Shown here piece after piece: positions 12,972-14,028 of a stretch of DNA of 14,028 nt. Within the stretch, counting starts at the first letter, position 1; every line of letters starts with the position of its first letter. The position numbers and the translations under genes are program-made. The notes beneath the pieces are model-generated. The model ran no database searches. It worked only from the letters and a program-made list of their open reading frames with translations, and had not been told where the DNA came from. This stretch comes from QHBQ01 sp038230695 (GTDB lineage Bacteria > Chloroflexota > Chloroflexia > QHBQ01): assembly GCA_038230695.1 (NCBI GenBank), contig JBBRMT010000114.1:1-14028 (forward strand), given 5' to 3'.

Positions 12972-13718
12972 ATGGATAACCTTGAGAATGATAGCCTGCC
13001 CAAGAGCGATGAGTTGCGCGAGTATCGCCGCAACGATGACGACGATCGCGGCATCCCAGCAGGCGTGGCCCCCACCGCCCAGCCCGACCCTGCTCTAGCC
13101 CAGCCCGCGCCCGCGAATCTCAGCGAACTATATACCGATGATGAGGCCGACGACGATTACGACAATGCCGATGCCGAGGAGCTTAACCAGATGATCAGCG
13201 GTGCGGATGAGCAGCCGATCAGCAGCAACGCCGATGTCCTCAACCTGGGCGACCGCTACCTGGTCAGCGGCGAGGAGGCGGGCTTCGATATGGGCTTCGG
13301 CGACCCCTTCGAGGAGGAAGGCACCACCGACGTGCAGGCGGCGATCGAGGATGGCCTGACCTACTTCGCGCCGGTTGACCCTCCGATAGATGGTAGGTTG
13401 GGCGGGCAGCAGGGCGCGGGGGTGAGCGGCGGTTTCGCCGGAACCAGCCTCGACGAGATGGATGCCCCCGCCAAGGAACTCGATCCCCCGCTCGACCCCC
13501 AGCGCACCCTCACCGACGACGACCTTGCTGCTGCTGTGGTACGCGCCCTCGCGGGCGATAGCTACACCACCGACCTGCCCATCGAAGTCTCTGCCCGCCA
13601 TGGTGTGGTCTACCTGCGTGGCACTGTCAACTCCATGGATGATGCGGAGATGGCCGCCTCTGTGGCGGGCGAAGTCCACGGTGTACTGGATGTCAACGAC
13701 GATGAACTCGAATACTAG
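12972..13718 (+). CDS. Acidic BON-domain protein
   Basis: A 248-residue protein with no signal peptide or membrane segment. The first ~175 residues are low-complexity and very acidic (NDDDDRG, TDDEADDDYDNADAEE, DPFEEEG), probably disordered. Residues about 179-248 form a BON domain: TDDDLAAAVVRAL, then LPIEVSARHGVVYLRGTV, MDDAEMAASVAGEVHGV and VNDDELEY. BON domains, named for OsmY and nodulation proteins, are thought to bind phospholipid or other proteins. The ATG at 12972 is preferred over 12951 because AAGGGAG (12954-12960) precedes it, with a somewhat long 11-base gap. A kinase gene starts 23 bases downstream, so the two are probably an operon. Acting as partner or substrate of that kinase is inference. 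Confidence 0.85.
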   Translation: MDNLENDSLPKSDELREYRRNDDDDRGIPAGVAPTAQPDPALAQPAPANLSELYTDDEADDDYDNADAEELNQMISGADEQPISSNADVLNLGDRYLVSGEEAGFDMGFGDPFEEEGTTDVQAAIEDGLTYFAPVDPPIDGRLGGQQGAGVSGGFAGTSLDEMDAPAKELDPPLDPQRTLTDDDLAAAVVRALAGDSYTTDLPIEVSARHGVVYLRGTVNSMDDAEMAASVAGEVHGVLDVNDDELEY

Positions 13719-13741
13719 CGGTTAAGGAGTATGCCAACTTT

Positions 13742-14028
13742 ATGCCCACCCAGGGTCTGCCCCTGCCCACCTTCCTCAACAACGGACATTATCGCGTGGA
13801 TCGGCTGCTCTCGATCGGCGGCCTCAGCCTGATATATCACGGCATGGATACCAAGCTGAACCGCCCGATTGCGATTAAGGAGCTTTTCCCGCGTGGCAGC
13901 GAACGCGCCGCTGGTTTGAGTGTAGTTCCCTCGTCCAGCTACGGCGAAGCGGAGTGGGCGCGGGCCAGGGCCGAATATCTCGATGAAGCCCGCATGGTCG
14001 CCAACTTCGATCACCCTGGCGTGGTGGA
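13742..14028 (+). CDS. Ser/Thr protein kinase, N-terminal part (3'-truncated)
   Basis: The first 95 residues of a Hanks-type kinase, cut by the window end. Visible are the nucleotide-binding strand pair YRVDRLLSIGGLSLIYHGMD, the ATP-anchoring Lys in RPIAIKELFP, and the alpha-C region AEYLDEARMVANFDHPGVV with its conserved Glu. The Gly-rich loop is reduced (IGGLSLIY, where G-x-G-x-x-G is usual). The SD AAGGAG (13724-13729) is 12 bases before the ATG. A closer ATG at 13731 is out of frame and only one base from the SD. It follows the BON gene by 23 bases. The catalytic loop and any sensor domain lie outside the window. Confidence 0.88.
   Translation, partial: MPTQGLPLPTFLNNGHYRVDRLLSIGGLSLIYHGMDTKLNRPIAIKELFPRGSERAAGLSVVPSSSYGEAEWARARAEYLDEARMVANFDHPGVV

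Overview
The window looks like a chromosomal segment of a GC-rich, probably monoderm bacterium, most likely a member of the Chloroflexota. This is inferred from Thr/Pro-rich 'TPTPTATPT' stalks on exported proteins, SLH-anchored LamG proteins, several Ser/Thr kinases, TTG starts with strong Shine-Dalgarno (SD) sequences, and abundant short palindromic and heptanucleotide repeats. No marker gene fixes the taxonomy.

Left part (1-2300): the 3' two thirds of a fused E1 alpha/beta 2-oxoacid dehydrogenase (cut by the left edge), then a ten-helix EamA/DMT permease starting at TTG, closed by a strong intrinsic terminator. A 400-base intergenic region follows. It holds two tandem promoter-like arrays built from a 10-bp CTACAAAAGA-type direct repeat and a hairpin-rich leader. 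These precede a 1146-residue surface protein with three Cys-bracketed LamG-like modules, Thr/Pro stalks carrying small C-x5-C loops, and three C-terminal SLH repeats.

Middle part (6084-9750): a 160-bp near-perfect palindrome with terminal inverted repeats separates the surface protein from a homologue of linalool dehydratase/isomerase that keeps the catalytic Cys pair. Its N-terminus is encoded by heptanucleotide repeats and its C-terminus by a dispersed palindromic repeat. Next come a 46-codon ORF behind a consensus promoter and a lipoprotein of the PQQ-dependent sugar (sorbosone) dehydrogenase family.

Right part (9775-14028): a minus-strand operon of a PASTA-domain Ser/Thr kinase and the DNA glycosylase MutM/Fpg, followed by a 421-base divergent intergenic region. 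The plus-strand genes beyond it are a very acidic BON-domain protein and the start of a second Ser/Thr kinase, cut by the right edge. The kinases and BON protein suggest a signalling neighbourhood; the remaining genes look functionally independent. No RNA genes, CRISPR array, transposase or phage gene was seen.
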